Of a DNA stretch of 64,000 nucleotides, positions 36,559 to 48,953 are shown one piece after another; position 1 is the stretch's first letter; each line of letters opens with the position of its first letter. The DNA lies in assembly GCF_036898095.1 (NCBI RefSeq), contig NC_090729.1, positions 70,222,613 to 70,286,612 on the forward strand. The letters run 5' to 3'. The position numbers and the translations under genes were made by a program. Under the pieces are notes generated by a model. It saw only the letters and a program-made list of their open reading frames with translations. It did no database searches and was not told the DNA's origin. The stretch comes from Palaemon carinicauda (taxonomy: Eukaryota; Arthropoda; Malacostraca; Decapoda; Palaemonidae).

Positions 36559-38558
36559 ATGTCGCTACCTTCAGCCTCGCCTTCTTCTAGAAAGGAGGAG
36601 TATATGAAGTGTGAAAGCAACTTCTGTGGAGTGGAGCGCCCGGACTTCTACGGGCACAAGGCGTGCCGGACCCACGCCCCCTGCGCCGCCAAGAAAGGCG
36701 ACCTGAAATACTGGGACCCGCAGAACTGTACAGTCTGCAAGAGTCGTTTGGCCGAGGCGTTCGACGACCCTCCTTCCGCTGAGGCAAGGGACAACGCTCG
36801 AGAGAAGCTACGCAAATGGGTGCGTGGCTTCCAGAAGAATGCCACCGGACCGTATCTCGCCAGCGAAGATTTGATGGCCTTGCTTTTTCCAAAGGCATCC
36901 AAAGACTCTGTGATCCCCCGTGATCAGATCCCCACCGTCCAGCTTGTGGTGGAACCTGATATTGTCATGGCCCAGTCCATGCATGAGTGCCACTTGGATT
37001 CCGATAACGTGGAACGTATGTCGGAAGTGTCAGAAGAGACGGAGAAGAACCTCATGGGCGAGGAACTCGACTATGAGGAAGATCAGGTAGAATATCCTGA
37101 TCGGAGACCGAGGTTGCACCCGCTCTTACTCCCGCAGCGACTCCTGCACCGTCCAAGGAACCTGTTCCTTCAACTTCCGCCACCCCGGACCCTCTTCCAT
37201 CGGCCACTCAGGAGGTCTTCAAGATGCTTGAAGCCCTCATGGAAAGAAAGCTACGAGAAACCCAGGAGCAATTCCAGTCTACTCTAGTTAACTTTAAACA
37301 ACCGAAACGGATTTCGGTTAAGGACCTCCCCACTTGCTCGGAAACTAACCCATGGAGATATGCCAAGCATATGCCAATCACAACTGGAAAGATCTACATC
37401 AGTGAAAGGGTTGGCTCTATCTTGTTGGAAGAAGTGGAATTCTTCCCGAACTTCGAGGCTTATCCGGACTGTTATGTCCGGCTCAGGTCCGAACCAGCCT
37501 CAAAGGAGGAGACCGAACCGAAGGAGGTTATCGTGTTCGATCTCGCGAAGGCCCAGGCTCTGCTACCCCAGGCGGTGAAGAGTAGGGGTTTCACAAACTC
37601 CAAGATGCCGGCGCTTAGTAAGAAGCATCCAACCTTCGTTGCGCCGAATGCTGCGACTTTCCCCTTCATCGAAAAGGCCTTCACAGCGGTCTTAAAGGCA
37701 GTGGAGGAAGGGAAACCTTGCCCTGCACTGGAGGAGTGCAGACCCCTCTCCCTTACCGTTCCTCCCGATGATAGGCACTGGAAAGACGTCCAGTCAACCT
37801 TCACGGTGGGGAAGTTAGAGCCTGACGTAGCCGGTCGTCAATTCAATGAGGACCTCCCAAGGCTAAATGATCACCTCCTTCGTAGGGAACAGGATACGAA
37901 GGAGAGGCTTGCCGCATCGCTGTCCCTCCAGGTACTGCTAGAACTTATGGCCGGGGATACTAGAGTCCCGGACTTTTATATGGTCCTAGCCAAAACACAC
38001 TTGGCAACGGTGACTAAGGACCTGTATAGCTTCACTAAGGCTCGCAGAGCCTGTCGTGAATTCGTGTTTGCCAACGCGATGGTGAAACACGAACTCCGGA
38101 GGCTGATTTCCTCCAATATCTGGGGTAAATATCTCTTTCCCTCCTCCCTGGTGAAAGAGATTGCAGACAAGGCCGCCACGGAGAATAGGAACCTTCTCCA
38201 CAAGTGGGGCATGTTGAGAAAAAGGAAATCCTCTCAGGACGATGGCCCTCAACCTAAGAGGAAATCTCAAAAGCCGAAACCCCAGCAACGTCAACAGAGA
38301 CGGCAGTTTCCGGGTTCCGCTACTCCCCAAGTGGCCACACAGCCACAGCAGACCTTTCAGTTGGTCCCCCAACCAGTGGTGTCGCAGTCACCGGTCTTTA
38401 CCCCTGCGTATGAGCAACACGCTACTACCTTTCGTCCCAGAGGTAGGGGCTCAAGCAGAGGTTCCGGCAGAGATTCGTCTCGCCGCCCCTCCAGAGGCAG
38501 AGTGGGAAGGGGAGCTAGCGGCCGAGGTGGCAAACCCTCGGGACACCAGAAGCAATGA
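36559..38558 (+). pseudogene. ORF1 (Gag-like) of copy A, intronless, one frameshift
   Basis: ATG at 36559 begins [12 protein letters not shown], fused directly (after 36594) to EEYMKC, which starts exon 2 in B and C. Residues ~17-60 form the C-X4-C-X12-C-X2-H-X2-C-X14-C-X2-C module. An acidic region follows (EELDYEEDQVE), then a frameshift near 37090-37130. From 37224 the frame carries the core (NPWRYAKHMPI, EEVEFFP, VIVFDLAKAQ), the helical part (GRQFNEDLPRLNDHLLRREQ, HELRRLISS) and an Arg/Gly/Ser-rich tail ending HQKQ. It is probably a nucleocapsid-type RNA-binding protein by position and tail. Confidence 0.75.
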
Positions 38559-38559
38559 A

Positions 38560-40394
38560 GTGCTTCCGGTGGGAGGAAGACTCCTCCAATTCCAGGATCG
38601 TTGGACCCTCGATCTCTGGGCACACAGCATCGTCAAGAAGGGACTAGGCTGGAGCTGGATGCAACCACCCCCAGCCTTCCAGCAATTCTTCCAACAGTCA
38701 ACCCCCCTCCTGGAAGAATATGTCCTAGAACTCTTGAACAAGAAGGTGATCAGGAGGGTATCGTCAACCAGGTTCCAAGGGAGACTATTTTGCGTTCCCA
38801 AGAATGACTCCGACAAACTCAGAGTCATTTTAGACTTGTCCCCCCTCAACAAGTTCATTGCGAACAAGTTCAAGATGCTGACTCTGCAACAAATAAGGAC
38901 CCTTCTGCCTCAAAGGGCCTATACGGTCTCCATAGACCTGGCGGATGCCTACTGGCATGTTCCAATGAATCATCACGCTTCCTCCTACCTAGGATTTTGA
39001 CTCCAAAGGAAAAGTTACGCCTTCAGGGCCATGCCCTTTTGGCCTCAACGTGGCTCCACAGATCTTCACCAAGCTGGCAGACGCCATCGTCCAACAACTC
39101 CGTCTTCAGGGCGTCCAAGTGATGGCCTCCCTAGACGACTGGCTAGTCTGGGCGACATCGCCCGAAGATTGTGTAAGAGCCTGCAACAGTCACCCAGTTC
39201 CCAGAGCATCTGGGATTCAAGATAAACACCGAGAAATCTCGCCTCTCTCCAGCTCAGAAGTTCCAATGGTTGGAAATCCATTGGGATCTTCAGTCACACC
39301 GCCTTTCCATCCCACAGAAGAAAAGGAAGGAAATAGCAGGGTCTGTCAGCAGACTTCTGAAATCCAAACCGATCTCAAGACGACAGCAGGAACAAGTTCT
39401 CGGCTCTCGACAGTTCGCCTCTGTGACAAACCCAGTGCTTCGTGCACTGCTAAAGAATGCCGCGGAAGTCTGGAGACGTTTCGTATCCATCACTCGAAGA
39501 GACCTCAAGAGACGGCTTCCAAACAAACTTCGCTCACTATTAAAGCTGTGGTCGGAAGCAAAGGCCCTGAAAAGGTCCATTCCTCTTCAACACCCACCTC
39601 CATCGATCAACATCCACACGGACGCTTCACTGGAAGATTGGGGAGGTCACTCCCACCAACGACAGGTTCAGGGAACATGGTCTCCCCTATTCAAGATGTT
39701 TCACATCAACATCTTGGAGGCCATGGCGGTTCTTCTCACCCTGAAGAAACTCTTCTCGCCTCCCTCGATCCACATCCGTCTGACTCTGGACAACTCGGTG
39801 GTAGTCAGATGTCTCAATCGTCAGGGCTCGAGATCGCCCCAGATATATCAGGTACTTCTTCCAATCTTTCGTCTGGCAGAAAAGAAGAAATGGCACCTGT
39901 CTGCAGTTCACCTACAAGGATTCCGCAACGTGACGGCGGACGCTCCATCACGGACAAGCCCAATAGAGTCGGAATGGTCTCTAGACGCAAGGTCATTCTC
40001 CTTCATCTCTCACCAAGTCCTGGAACTTCAGATCGATCTCTTCGCAACGAGCGACAACAATCGACTTCCTCGATATGTGGCCCCGTACGAGGACCCCAAG
40101 GCAGAAGCAGTGGATGCCATGTCACTGGATTGGAACAGATGGTCCAGGATATACCTGTTCCCTCTCCCCAACCTTCTGCTGAAAGTCCTCTCCAAACTGA
40201 GAACCTTCAAAGGGACAGCGGCCCTAGTGGCTCCCAAGTGGCCCCGGAGCAATTGGTACCCTCTGGTCCTGGAGCTGCAGCCCACGCTGATCCCCCTACC
40301 GAGCCCAGTTCTCTCTCAACAAGTACAGAAGTCGACTGTCTTCGCTTCATCACTGAAAGTCAGGGACCTTCATCTCATGATTTTCTCTCCTTAG
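38560..40394 (+). pseudogene. RT-RNase H (ORF2) of copy A
   Basis: The frame is open from 38242, overlapping the end of ORF1; conserved sequence starts with VLPVGGRLLQFQDRW. RT blocks: LFCVPKNDSDKLRVILDLSPLN, SIDLADAYWHVP, MPF, QIFTKLADA and ASLDDW (the usual Tyr of YLDD is Ser here). RNase H: HTDASLEDWGG, LEAMAVLLTLKK, TLDNSV and RNVTADAPSR. The DLFATSDNN...AMSLDWNRW...YLFP domain follows. Breaks: TGA at 38998, an extra T at 39037-39040 shared with copy C, and an indel near 39190. The altered active-site Tyr would impair polymerase activity. Confidence 0.85.
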
Positions 40395-41354
40395 CTGCAA
40401 AGAAAAGGTTTGGAATCTCGAAGAAAAGACTAGACTTCCTCGAGGAATACAAGACTGAATCCACACGACGGCAATACGAATCTTCCTGGAGAAAGTGGGT
40501 CTCGTTCGTCAAAGCAAAAAATCCTACGGAAATCACCATTGATTTTTGCATGTCCTTCTTCATTCACTTTCATGGACAAGGCTTAGCAGCCAACACGATT
40601 TCCACCTGCAAATTGGCTTTGACTAGACCACTACTGTACGCCTTCCAGATTGATCTGTCCAGCGTTATCTTCAATGAATTACCAAAGGCATGCGCTAGAC
40701 TACGCCCAGCACCTCCGCCAAAACCTATCTCCTGGTCCCTGGACAAGGTGCTCCATTTTGCCTCTAACCTGGATAACGATTCGTGCCCTCTAAAAGACTT
40801 GACTCAAAAAGTTATCTTCCTTTTTGCTCTCGCCTCGGGAGCCCGAGTCAGTGAAATAGTGGCATTATCAAGAGAAGAGGGTCATATCCTGTTCGCAGAT
40901 ACAGGAGAGCTTACCCTCTTCCCTGATCCGACGTTTCTCGCAAAGAATGAACTACCCACCAAGAGATGGGGCCCTTGGAGAATCTGCCCCCTGAAGGAAG
41001 ATGTCTCTCTATGCCCAGTGGAGAGTCTTAAGGTCTATCTTCGAAGAACTTCAGACTTCGGTGGAGGACAACTCTTCAGAGGAGAAACATCGGGTAGTGA
41101 CTTGTCACTGAAACAACTAAGAGCGAAAATCACCTACTTCATTCGCAGAGCGGATCCTGACAGTACACCCGCAGGTCATGATCCTAGAAAAGTCGCGTCT
41201 TCTCTGAACTTCTTCCAGAGCATGGATTTCAAAAGCCTCAAGAGCTTCATGGTGGAAATCGTCGCGCGTTTTCTTCAAGCACTACGCGAAGCAAGTGCAC
41301 GAAGTTAAACATTTCGTGGTAGCCGCAGGTAGTGTAATGAAACCTGCCATTTAA
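40331..41354 (+). pseudogene. Tyrosine recombinase (YR) of copy A
   Basis: The recombinase frame is open from about 39190, so it overlaps RT-RNase H by ~1.2 kb. The conserved part starts near 40330 (VDCLRFI) and carries RRQYESSWRKWVSF, GARVSE (catalytic R) and HDPRKVA (H-X2-R). A deletion near 41250 removes the TGW block and shifts the frame, so the Tyr block (KHYAK) lies out of frame and the ORF ends at 41308. The intact end in the other frame would be TAA at 41352. Confidence 0.85.
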
Positions 41355-42204
41355 CTCTGCATAGAACAGTGAGTTACTTGGGACTTTAACTCTACGGGTG
41401 CCTGTGTTGACCCTCTTGTGATACATAGTGATTTCATGGACACTTAGTGTTTCTAATAGACTGTTCTTATCAAGGTGAAATGTCATAGACTTCACATGAG
41501 TGCCACATGCTCTAGGGCATGATGTGTTTTTTCTTTGAAAAAGACTGACGTTCCTCTGGAACTTGTGTTTCTGAAAGTGAAATTTCTTTCAGATTCAAGA
41601 TTGAAGTCTTTTATTTTCTATGTACATTATTCTTTATTATTGTAAATTAACTTTACATTTATTATTGCAATTGTTATCAGAATAATCTGCAATCTATGAA
41701 ATAAAATGTCTATTTTATTACATGTGCGTCTCTCTCCGCTCCTATTACTTATTATGAAATATATGATTGTCATAGTTTCATTTAACCCCTTCCTTTTGAA
41801 AGAGAAGAATAATATAGATATACTTGTATTATATACTCACTCATGCTGTGGTAATATTCCTACCTGAATACTTACCTTCGTCCTGCCTTCGAGACCAGAT
41901 TGATCTCTCCTCCAGGGAGTGTAGTAAATATTTATCACTTACCTATGCTTGATAATATTCCTACCCGAATATTAACCTTATGTCTTGTCTCCGAGTCCTG
42001 CACGAACTCTCCGCAGGGTGAGTAGCCCTTCAATGATTGCTTCGAGATATTAGTATGGTCCACCAGGACTTCTCTGCCAGGGGGGCGGGAAGCTGGATCT
42101 TCACGGAAACTCTAGCAAGGACATGTTACATACCTCTATTTGAAGCCCTTGGCACTTGCATAAAAAGGGGAAAATTTCCATGATTCATTAATTCTCTGGT
42201 ACAC
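41355..42204 (+). other. Copy A 3' non-coding region with polyadenylation signal
   Basis: Matches 60154-60990 of copy C. AATAAA at 41700-41705 is kept in all three family-1 copies (43937-43942 on the minus strand in B; 60483-60488 in C). No gene seen. Confidence 0.6.
41700..41705 (+). terminator. Family-1 polyadenylation signal (copy A)
   Basis: TGAAATAAAAT context, conserved in A, B and C about 350 bp after the YR stop, followed by a T/G-rich stretch. Confidence 0.5.
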
Positions 42205-42299
42205 TTCCATCAGGACATCATGGCTTGAGCCCAAAAAACGTATTTTGAGCGAAGCGAAAAATCTATTTTTGGGTGAGATAGCCATGACGTCCTGATGGA
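42205..42299 (+). repeat. Internal complementary region of copy A
   Basis: Reverse complement of the family-1 left tip (TCCATCAGGAC...GGCTTGAGCCC) joined to that of the right tip (GATTTTGAGCGAAGCG...CCATGACGTCCTGATGGA). Confidence 0.85.
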
Positions 42300-42380
42300 C
42301 CCTCCCGTCTATTCTAGTCCAGCCTTTCAGGCCCCGCCCTGTCCTGCTGTCTCATGGAGATTAGCAAGAAGCTGGCCTCA

Positions 42381-42763
42381 GGATGAGGACGGACGTGACG
42401 TCATTTAGCAATGGCGCCCGTTTGTTTACGTTTCGAGTACCAAAAGCAGCCACGGAAGAGTTTAACTGTGGAACGGCTCCCCAGTTATTCTCCACCTTTC
42501 CATATCGAAGTGTTAACTCTATATGGGGTGCAGATAGCTATGTCGCGTGTTAGTACATGCGTCCCCTGTTGATATACGATATCCTAGAGGGAAACCTTTA
42601 GGGTACTCGCACGAGAAGTTAGAATTCTGTGATAACCTTTAGTTTAATTCTCTGGGAATATCCCTGTAGTTAAATATACCCTAGGAAGCTACTGAAGGAA
42701 CCTTCCATCAGGACGTCATGGCTATCTCACCCAGAAATAGATTTTTCGCTTCGCTCAAAATCC
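42381..42763 (+). repeat. Right ITR of copy A
   Basis: Shares with the other family-1 ITRs GGATGAGGACGG, TGACGTCA, CGCCCGTTTGTTTACG, GGTGCAGATAGCTATG, CCCTGTTGATATACGAT and the right tip CTATCTCACCC, then a ~40-bp core ending AAAATCC at the (TA)n tract. Confidence 0.9.
42402..42409 (+). promoter_or_regulatory. CRE-like palindrome TGACGTCA in family-1 ITRs
   Basis: The octamer lies in the shared block GGACGTGACGTCA at the inner end of the ITR. It is also present in the orphan terminus (about 24428), copy B (about 43245 and 51273) and copy C (about 53057 and 61183). It is a consensus CREB/ATF site; a role in element transcription is inferred from its conservation and position. Confidence 0.45.
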
Positions 42764-42769
42764 TTTATT

Positions 42770-42787
42770 TATATATATATATATATA

Positions 42788-42875
<88 letters not shown>

Positions 42876-42879
42876 TGTA
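42770..42879. repeat. (TA)n microsatellite between copies A and B
   Basis: TA with CTGTA interruptions, joining the right tip of A to the right tip of B (B lies on the minus strand). Confidence 0.95.
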
Positions 42880-42880
42880 A

Positions 42881-43266
42881 CAGATTTTGAGCGAAGCGAA
42901 AAATCTATTTTTGGGTGAGATAGCCATGGCGTCCTGATGGAAGGTTCCTTTTTGGTAGCTTCCTTGGGTATATTTAACTACAGGGATATTCCCAGAGAAT
43001 TAAACTAAAGGTTATCACAGAATTCTAACTTCTGGTGCGAGTACCCTAAAGGTTTCCCTTTAAGACATCGTATATCAACAGGGGACGCATGTATTAACGT
43101 GCCACATAGCTATCTGCACCCCATACAGAGTTAACACTTCGATATGGAGGGACGGAGAATAGCTGGGGAGCTGTTCCACAGCTAATCTCGTCCGTGGCTA
43201 CTTTTGGTACTCGAGACGTAAACAAACGGGCGCCATTGCTAAATGACGTCACGTCCGTCCTCATCC
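42881..43266 (-). repeat. Right ITR of copy B
   Basis: Begins with the tip core CAGATTTTGAGCGAAGCG and ends GACGTCACGTCCGTCCTCATCC; reverse complement of the ITR of A and of the right ITR of C. Confidence 0.9.
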
Positions 43267-43346
43267 TGAAGCCAGTTGCTTGCCGATCACCATGATACAG
43301 CAGCGCAGGGTGGGACCTGACAAACTGAACGAAGTAGCAGGGAGGG

Positions 43347-43442
43347 TCCATCAGGACGCCATGGCTATCTCACCCAAAAATAGATTTTTCGCTTCGCTCA
43401 AAATCCGTTTTTTGGGCTCAAGCCATGGCGTCCTGATGGAAG
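43347..43442 (-). repeat. Internal complementary region of copy B
   Basis: Joined tip sequences in the same arrangement as in A and C, in minus orientation. Confidence 0.85.
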
Positions 43443-44268
43443 AGTACCAGAGAATCAATGTATCGTGGTAGATTTTCCCCTTGTAGTGTAAGTGCCTAGG
43501 GCTTTGACAGGATAAGCATAGTAACCTCATTAGGAGAACCGATGGGAAGAAACTTCCTGCCCCCCCTGGCAGCGAAGTCCCAACGGACCATGCCGAAGAT
43601 CAAAGTGGTCATCGAAGGGCTACTCACCTTGCTGGGAGAACATGAAGAACTCGGAGACAAGACTGAATGGTTGGCATTCATATAGGAACATTCACAAAGG
43701 CAGACAAGTGGTGGTTAGGCACTGTATGTGAATAGAGAGTCGTCTGGTCTCTAAGGTATGATGTAAGTAAGTATTCGTGTAGTAATATTACATTGCAGAA
43801 GTGAGTATATGATAAGGGTTGAACCCTTAGTCATCTTCATCGACATAAGAGGAAGGGGATAATAAAACTATGACAGTCATGTATTTCATAGTATAAGTAG
43901 GAGCGGATTGAGACGCACAAGTAATAAAATAGAAATTTTATTTCACAATTGCAGAACATGTTAAGGAAATGCAATTAAATTGTAAAAGTTATTTACAATA
44001 AATTATAACGTACATAGTCATGAAAGACTTGCTCTTGAATCTGAAAGGGAATTTCAAATTATTAGTAGGCACTCGTTCCAGAGGAACATCAGTCTATTAA
44101 AATAAAACACATCATGCTCTAGGCATGCGGCACTCGTGACGACTATGACATTTCACCTGGGAGAAGAACAGTCTATGAAAAAGCACTAAGTGTTTTTGAA
44201 ATCACTACGTATCACGCGAGGGTCAACATAGGCACCCGAGGAGTTAGAGTCCCAAGTAACTCACTGTT

Positions 44269-45330
44269 CTATGCAGAGTTAGGTGCAGGTTTCATAACAC
44301 TACCTGCAGCTACCACAAAATGTTTGACTTCGTGCACTTGTTTCGCATAATGTTTGAAGAAAACACGCGAGGATATCCAGCCTGTGAAACTCTTAAGACT
44401 TTCAAAATCCATACTCTGAAAGAAATTCAGAGACAATGCAACTTTTCTAGGATCGTGACCGGCGGGTGAACTGTCAGGATCCGCTCTGCGAATGAAGTAG
44501 GTGATTTTCGCTCTTAGTTGTTTCAGTGACAGGTCGCTGTCCGAAGTTTCTCCTTTAAAGAGTTGGCCTCCACCAAAGTCCGAAGTTCTATGAAGATAGA
44601 CCTTGAGGCTCTCTACTGGACATAGAGAGGCATCTTCTTTCAGGGGGCATATTCTCAAAGGGCCCCATCTTTTGGTGGGTAATTCGTTTTTTGGCGAGAA
44701 ACGTCGGATCCGGGAAGAGGGTAAGGTCACCTGAACCTGTAAACAGGATGTGGCCCTCGTCCCTTGATAATGCCACTATTTCGCTGACTCGGGCTCCTAA
44801 AGCAAGAGCAAAAAGAAAGATAACTTTCTGAGTCAGATACTTGAGAGGGCACGAATCATTGTCCAAGTTGGAGGCAAAATGGAGTTTATTGAAGATGTCG
44901 TTGGACAGATCAATCTGGAAGGCATACATTAGTGGTCTAGTCAAGGCCGATTTGCAAGTAGAAATCGTGTTGGCTGCCAAGCCCTGTCCGTGAAGGTGAA
45001 TAAAGAAGGACATGCAAAAATCAATGGTGATTTCCGTAGGATTTTTGCCTTGACGAATGAGACCCATTTTCTCCAGGATGATTCGTATTGCCGTCGTGTG
45101 GATTCGGTCTTGTATTCGTCGAGGAAGTCTAGACTTTTCTTCGAGATCCCAAACCTTTTCTTCGCGGCTAGGGAGAGAAAATCATGAGATGAAGGTCCTT
45201 GATTTTCGATGATAAAGCGAAGACAGTCGACTTCTGTACTTGCTGGGAGAGTACTGGGCCCGGGAGAGGGATCAGCGTGGGCTGCAGCTCTAGGACCAGG
45301 GGGTACCAATTGCTCCGGGGCCACTTGGGA
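44269..45330 (-). pseudogene. Tyrosine recombinase (YR) of copy B
   Basis: Three frame segments are needed: 45423-44941 (VDCLRFI, RRQYESSWRKW), 45067-44588 (TEITIDFCMSFFIHLHG, GARVSE) and 44730-44269 (HDPRKVA, FTGW, KHYAK, ending AAGSVM then PAPNSA). Frameshifts lie in an A-run near 45050 and an A-run near 44690. An in-frame deletion removes about 23 residues between FNKL and HFASN. All catalytic residues are present in the pieces, but the ORF is dead. Confidence 0.85.
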
Positions 45331-46990
45331 GCCACTAGGGCCGCTGTCCCTTTGAAGGTTCTCAGCTTGGAGAGGACTTTCAGCAGAAGGTTGGTGGGAG
45401 GGAACAGGTAGATCTTGGACCATCTGTTCCAGTCCAGTGACATGGCGTCCACTGCTTCTGCCTTGGGGTCCTCGGACGGGGCTACATATCGAGGAAGTTG
45501 ATTATTGTCGCTCGTTGCGAAGAGATCGGTCTGAAGTTCTGGGACTTGGTGAGAGATGAAGGAGAATGATCTTGCGTCTAGAGACCATTCCGACTCTATC
45601 GGACTTGTCCGGGATAGAGCGTCCGCCGTCACGTTGCGGGATCCTTGTAGGTGAACTGCAAACAGGTGCCATTTCTTCTTCTCTGCCAGACGGAAGATTG
45701 TCAGAAGCACTTGATTTATCTGGGGCGATCTTGAGCCTTGGCGATTGAGACATCGAACTACCACCAAGTTGTCTAGGGGTAGACGAATATGGATCGAGGG
45801 AGGCGGGGAGAGTTTCTTCAGCGTTAGAAGGACCGCCATGGCCTCCAAGATGTTGATGTGAAACGTCTTGAATAGGGGAGACCATGTGCCTTGAGCCTAT
45901 TTTTGGTGGGAGTGACCTCCCCAACCCTCCAGCGAAGCATCCGTGTGGATGTTGAGTGATGGAGGTGGGTGTTGAAGAGGAATGGACCTTTTCAGGGCCT
46001 TTGCTTCCGACCACGGCTTGAGGAGCAGCCGAAGTCTGTTTGGGAGCCGTCTCTTGAGGTCTCTTCGAGCGATGGATGCGGAACATCTCCAGACTCCCGC
46101 GGTATCCTTTAGCTGTGCACGTAGCACTGGGTTTGTCACTGAGGCGAACTGTAGAGAGCCGAGGATTTGTTCTTGCTGACGTCTTGAGATCCGTTTGGAT
46201 TTCAGCAGTTGCTTGACAGACCCTGCTATTTCCTTCCTTTTCTTCTGGGGGATGGAAAGGCAGTGTGACTGAAGGTTCCACTGGGTTCTTAGCCATTGGA
46301 ACCTTTGAGCTGGAGAGAGGCGAGATTTCTTCGCGTTTATCTTGAATCCCAGGTGTTCTAGGAACTGGGTGACTTTGTTGCAGGATTTTAAACAATCCTC
46401 GGGCGATGGAGCCCAGGCTAGCCAGTCGTCGAGGTAGGCCATCACCTGGACGTCTCGGAGGCGCAGCTGTTGAACGATGGCATCTGCCAGCTTTGTGAAG
46501 ATCCGAGAGGCCACGTTGAGGCTGAAGGGCATGGCCCTGAAGGCGTAGCTTTTCCTTTGGAGTCGAAATCCTAGGTAGGAGGAAGCGTGGTGGTTCATTG
46601 GAACGTACCAATAGGCATCCGCCAGGTCTATGGAGACCGTGTAGGAACCCTGAGGCAGAGGGGTCCTTATCTGATGAAGAGTCAGCATCTTGAACTTGTT
46701 GAGGGGGGATAAGTCTAGAATGACTCTGAGCTTGTCGGAGTCCTTCTTGGGGACGCAAAACAGTCTCCCTTGGAACCTGGTTGACTTTACCCTCCTGATC
46801 ACCTTCTTGTTCAAGAGATCTAGGACATATTCTTCCAGAAGGGGGGGGGGGGATTGTTGGAAGAATTGCTGGAAGGTTGGGGGTGGTTGAGTCCAACTCC
46901 AGCCTAGACCCTTGTTGACGATGCTGTGTGCCCATGGATCGAAGGTCCGACGATCCTGGAATTGGCGGAGTCTTCCTCCCACCGGAAGCA
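45168..46990 (-). pseudogene. RT-RNase H (ORF2) of copy B
   Basis: The frame 47141-45168 has one stop, TAG at 45897-45899 just after WGGHSHQK, where copy C has CAG. RT blocks are intact (AYLDDWLAW, MPFSLNVASRIF), so this copy lacks the extra T found in A and C. RNase H and the following DLFATSDNNQ...FPP domain are present. A short in-frame deletion shortens the LSPLNKFKML block relative to C. Confidence 0.85.
45502..46935 (-). other. Overlapping alternative frame over RT-RNase H (copy B)
   Basis: One frame stays open for 477 codons across nearly the whole RT-RNase H region in a different frame, starting MGTQHRQQGSRLELD and ending near SDRSLRNERQ, after which the YR frame begins close by. Copies C, A, D and E show the same frame open. 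The predicted protein is Pro/Ser/Arg-rich and low in hydrophobics. Confidence 0.45.
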
Positions 46991-46992
46991 CT

Positions 46993-48953
46993 TCATTGCT
47001 TCTGGTGTCCCGAGGGTTTACCACCTCGCCCGCTAGCTCCCTTTCCTCCTCTGCCTCTGGAGGGACGGTGAGATGCGTCTCTGCCTGCACCTCTGCTTGA
47101 GCCTCTACCTTTGGGACGAAAGGTAGTCGTCTGTTGCTCAAAGGCAGGGGTGAAAACCGGTGATTGGGGCAAGACCGGTTGGGTGACCAGCTGAAAGGTC
47201 TGTTGTGGCTGAGCAGCCACTTGGGGAGTAGCGGGTCCCGGAAACTGCCGTCTCTGTTGACGTTGCTGGGGTTTCGGCTTGGAGGATCTCCTCTTAGGTT
47301 GAGGGCCGTCGTCCTGAGAGGATTTCCTCTTCTTCGACATGCCCCACTTGTGAAGAAGGTTCCTGTTCTCCGTGGCGGCCTTGTCGGTAATCTCTTTCAC
47401 CAGATCAGAGGGAAAGAGGTGCTTACCCCAGATGTTGGAGGAAATCAGCCTCCGGGGTTCGTGTCTCACTGTGGCACTTGAGGACACGAATTCACGACAG
47501 GCTCTCCGAGCCTTCATGAAGCTGTATAAGTCCTTGACTACAGTCGCCAGATGCGTCTTGGCGAGCACCATGTAGTAGTCGGGGACTCTAGTGTCACCGG
47601 CCATGACGTCAAGCTGGACCTGGAGGGACATGGATGCGGCAAGCCTTTCTTTCGTATCTTGTTCCCGACGAAGGAGATGGTCATTAAGTTTCGGGAGGTC
47701 TTCGTTAAACTGACGTCCAGCAACGTCAGGATCTAGTTTTCCCATCACGAAGGTATGTTGGACATCCTTCCAGTGTCGAGCATCGGGGGGAGTGACCAGG
47801 GAGAAGGGTCTGCACTCCTCCAGTGCAGGGCAAGGTTTCCCTTCTTCCACTGCCCTGCGTACCGCTGTGAAGGCCTTTTCCATGAAGGGGAGGATCGCAT
47901 CGTCAGGTGCGATGTAGGTAGGTTGCTTCTTGCTCAACGCCGGAAGCTTTGAGCAGGTAAAACCCCTACTTTTAAGGGTGTTGGCCATCATCGCCTGGGC
48001 CTTCGGGAGATCGAACACTATCACCTCCTTAGGTTCGGTCTCTTCTTTAGAGGCAGGTTCGGATCGAAGCCGGACGTAACAGTCCGGGTAAGCCTCAAAA
48101 CTTGGGAAGAACTCCACTTCTTCCAGGACAACCGAGCCGACCTTCTCACTGATGAGGATCCTGCCCGTTGCGATCGGCATATGCTCGGCATACCTCCAGG
48201 GGTTGGCGTGCGAGCATGCAGGGAGGTCCTTAACCGAAATCCTTTTCGGCTGCTTTGAACTTCCCATGGTCCTGATGTATTCGTGTGTCTCACGGAGTTT
48301 CTTGTCCATGATGGCTTCGAGCATCCGAAACATCTCCTGGGCGCTGGTTGGGACGGGGTCCGGGGTGGCGGAGGTAGACGGGGGTGATACTTCCGTCGGT
48401 GTAGGAGTTGGGGTGGTGGTGGAAGGCGGAGCGACCTCCTGCTCCGACCCAGCGTATTCCACTTGGTCCTACTCATAGTCCAATTCTTCGGCCATGAGGT
48501 TCCTCTCCGTTGTCTCCGACAATTCCGACATACGCTCCGCGTTGTCGGTATCCAGGCGACACTCGTGCATGGACTGAGCCATGACAACATCGGGTTCCAC
48601 CGTGATCTGGACAGTGGGGATCTGATCCTTGGGGACCACAGAGTCTGGGGATGCCTTTGGGAACAGTAAGGCCCTCAAGTCTTCGGTGGCAAGGTACGGT
48701 CCAGTGGCGTTCTTCTGGAAGCCACGCACCCATTTGCGTAGCTTCTCTCGAGAAGCGTCCCTAACCTCCGCTGAGGTAGGATTATTGAACGCCTCGACCA
48801 GGCGTTCCTGGCAGACCGTACAGTTCAGTGGGTCCCAGAACTTCAGATCACCTTTTTTGTTTGCACAAGGGCGTGAGTCCTACACGCCGTGTGCCCATAA
48901 AAGTGCGGGCGCTTCACTCCACAGAAGCCATGGTCGCACTTCACGTACTCCTC
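46993..48953 (-). pseudogene. ORF1 (Gag-like) exon 2 of copy B
   Basis: Starts at the acceptor CTTACAG with EEYVKCD and the first three Cys of the module. A base lost near 48872 shifts the frame inside the module. 48729-48469 carries GFQKNATGPYLATEDL up to a TAG at 48469, and 48462-46993 carries the core and the Arg/Gly-rich tail ending HQKQ. Apart from these breaks it is close to copy C. Confidence 0.75.

Larger units (their letters stand above)
36487..42763 (+). mobile_element. DIRS-like retrotransposon copy A (family 1), no left ITR, intronless ORF1
   Basis: Sequence from 36487 matches the leader just inside the left ITR of B and C (CTCCTTGCTTTGGTCGGATTTTCC), but the ITR itself is missing: (TA)n stops where it should end. 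ORF1, RT-RNase H and YR follow, then an internal complementary region (42205-42299) and right ITR (42381-42763) that ends in (TA)n. Unlike B and C, ORF1 lacks the 2.2-kb intron. Confidence 0.9.
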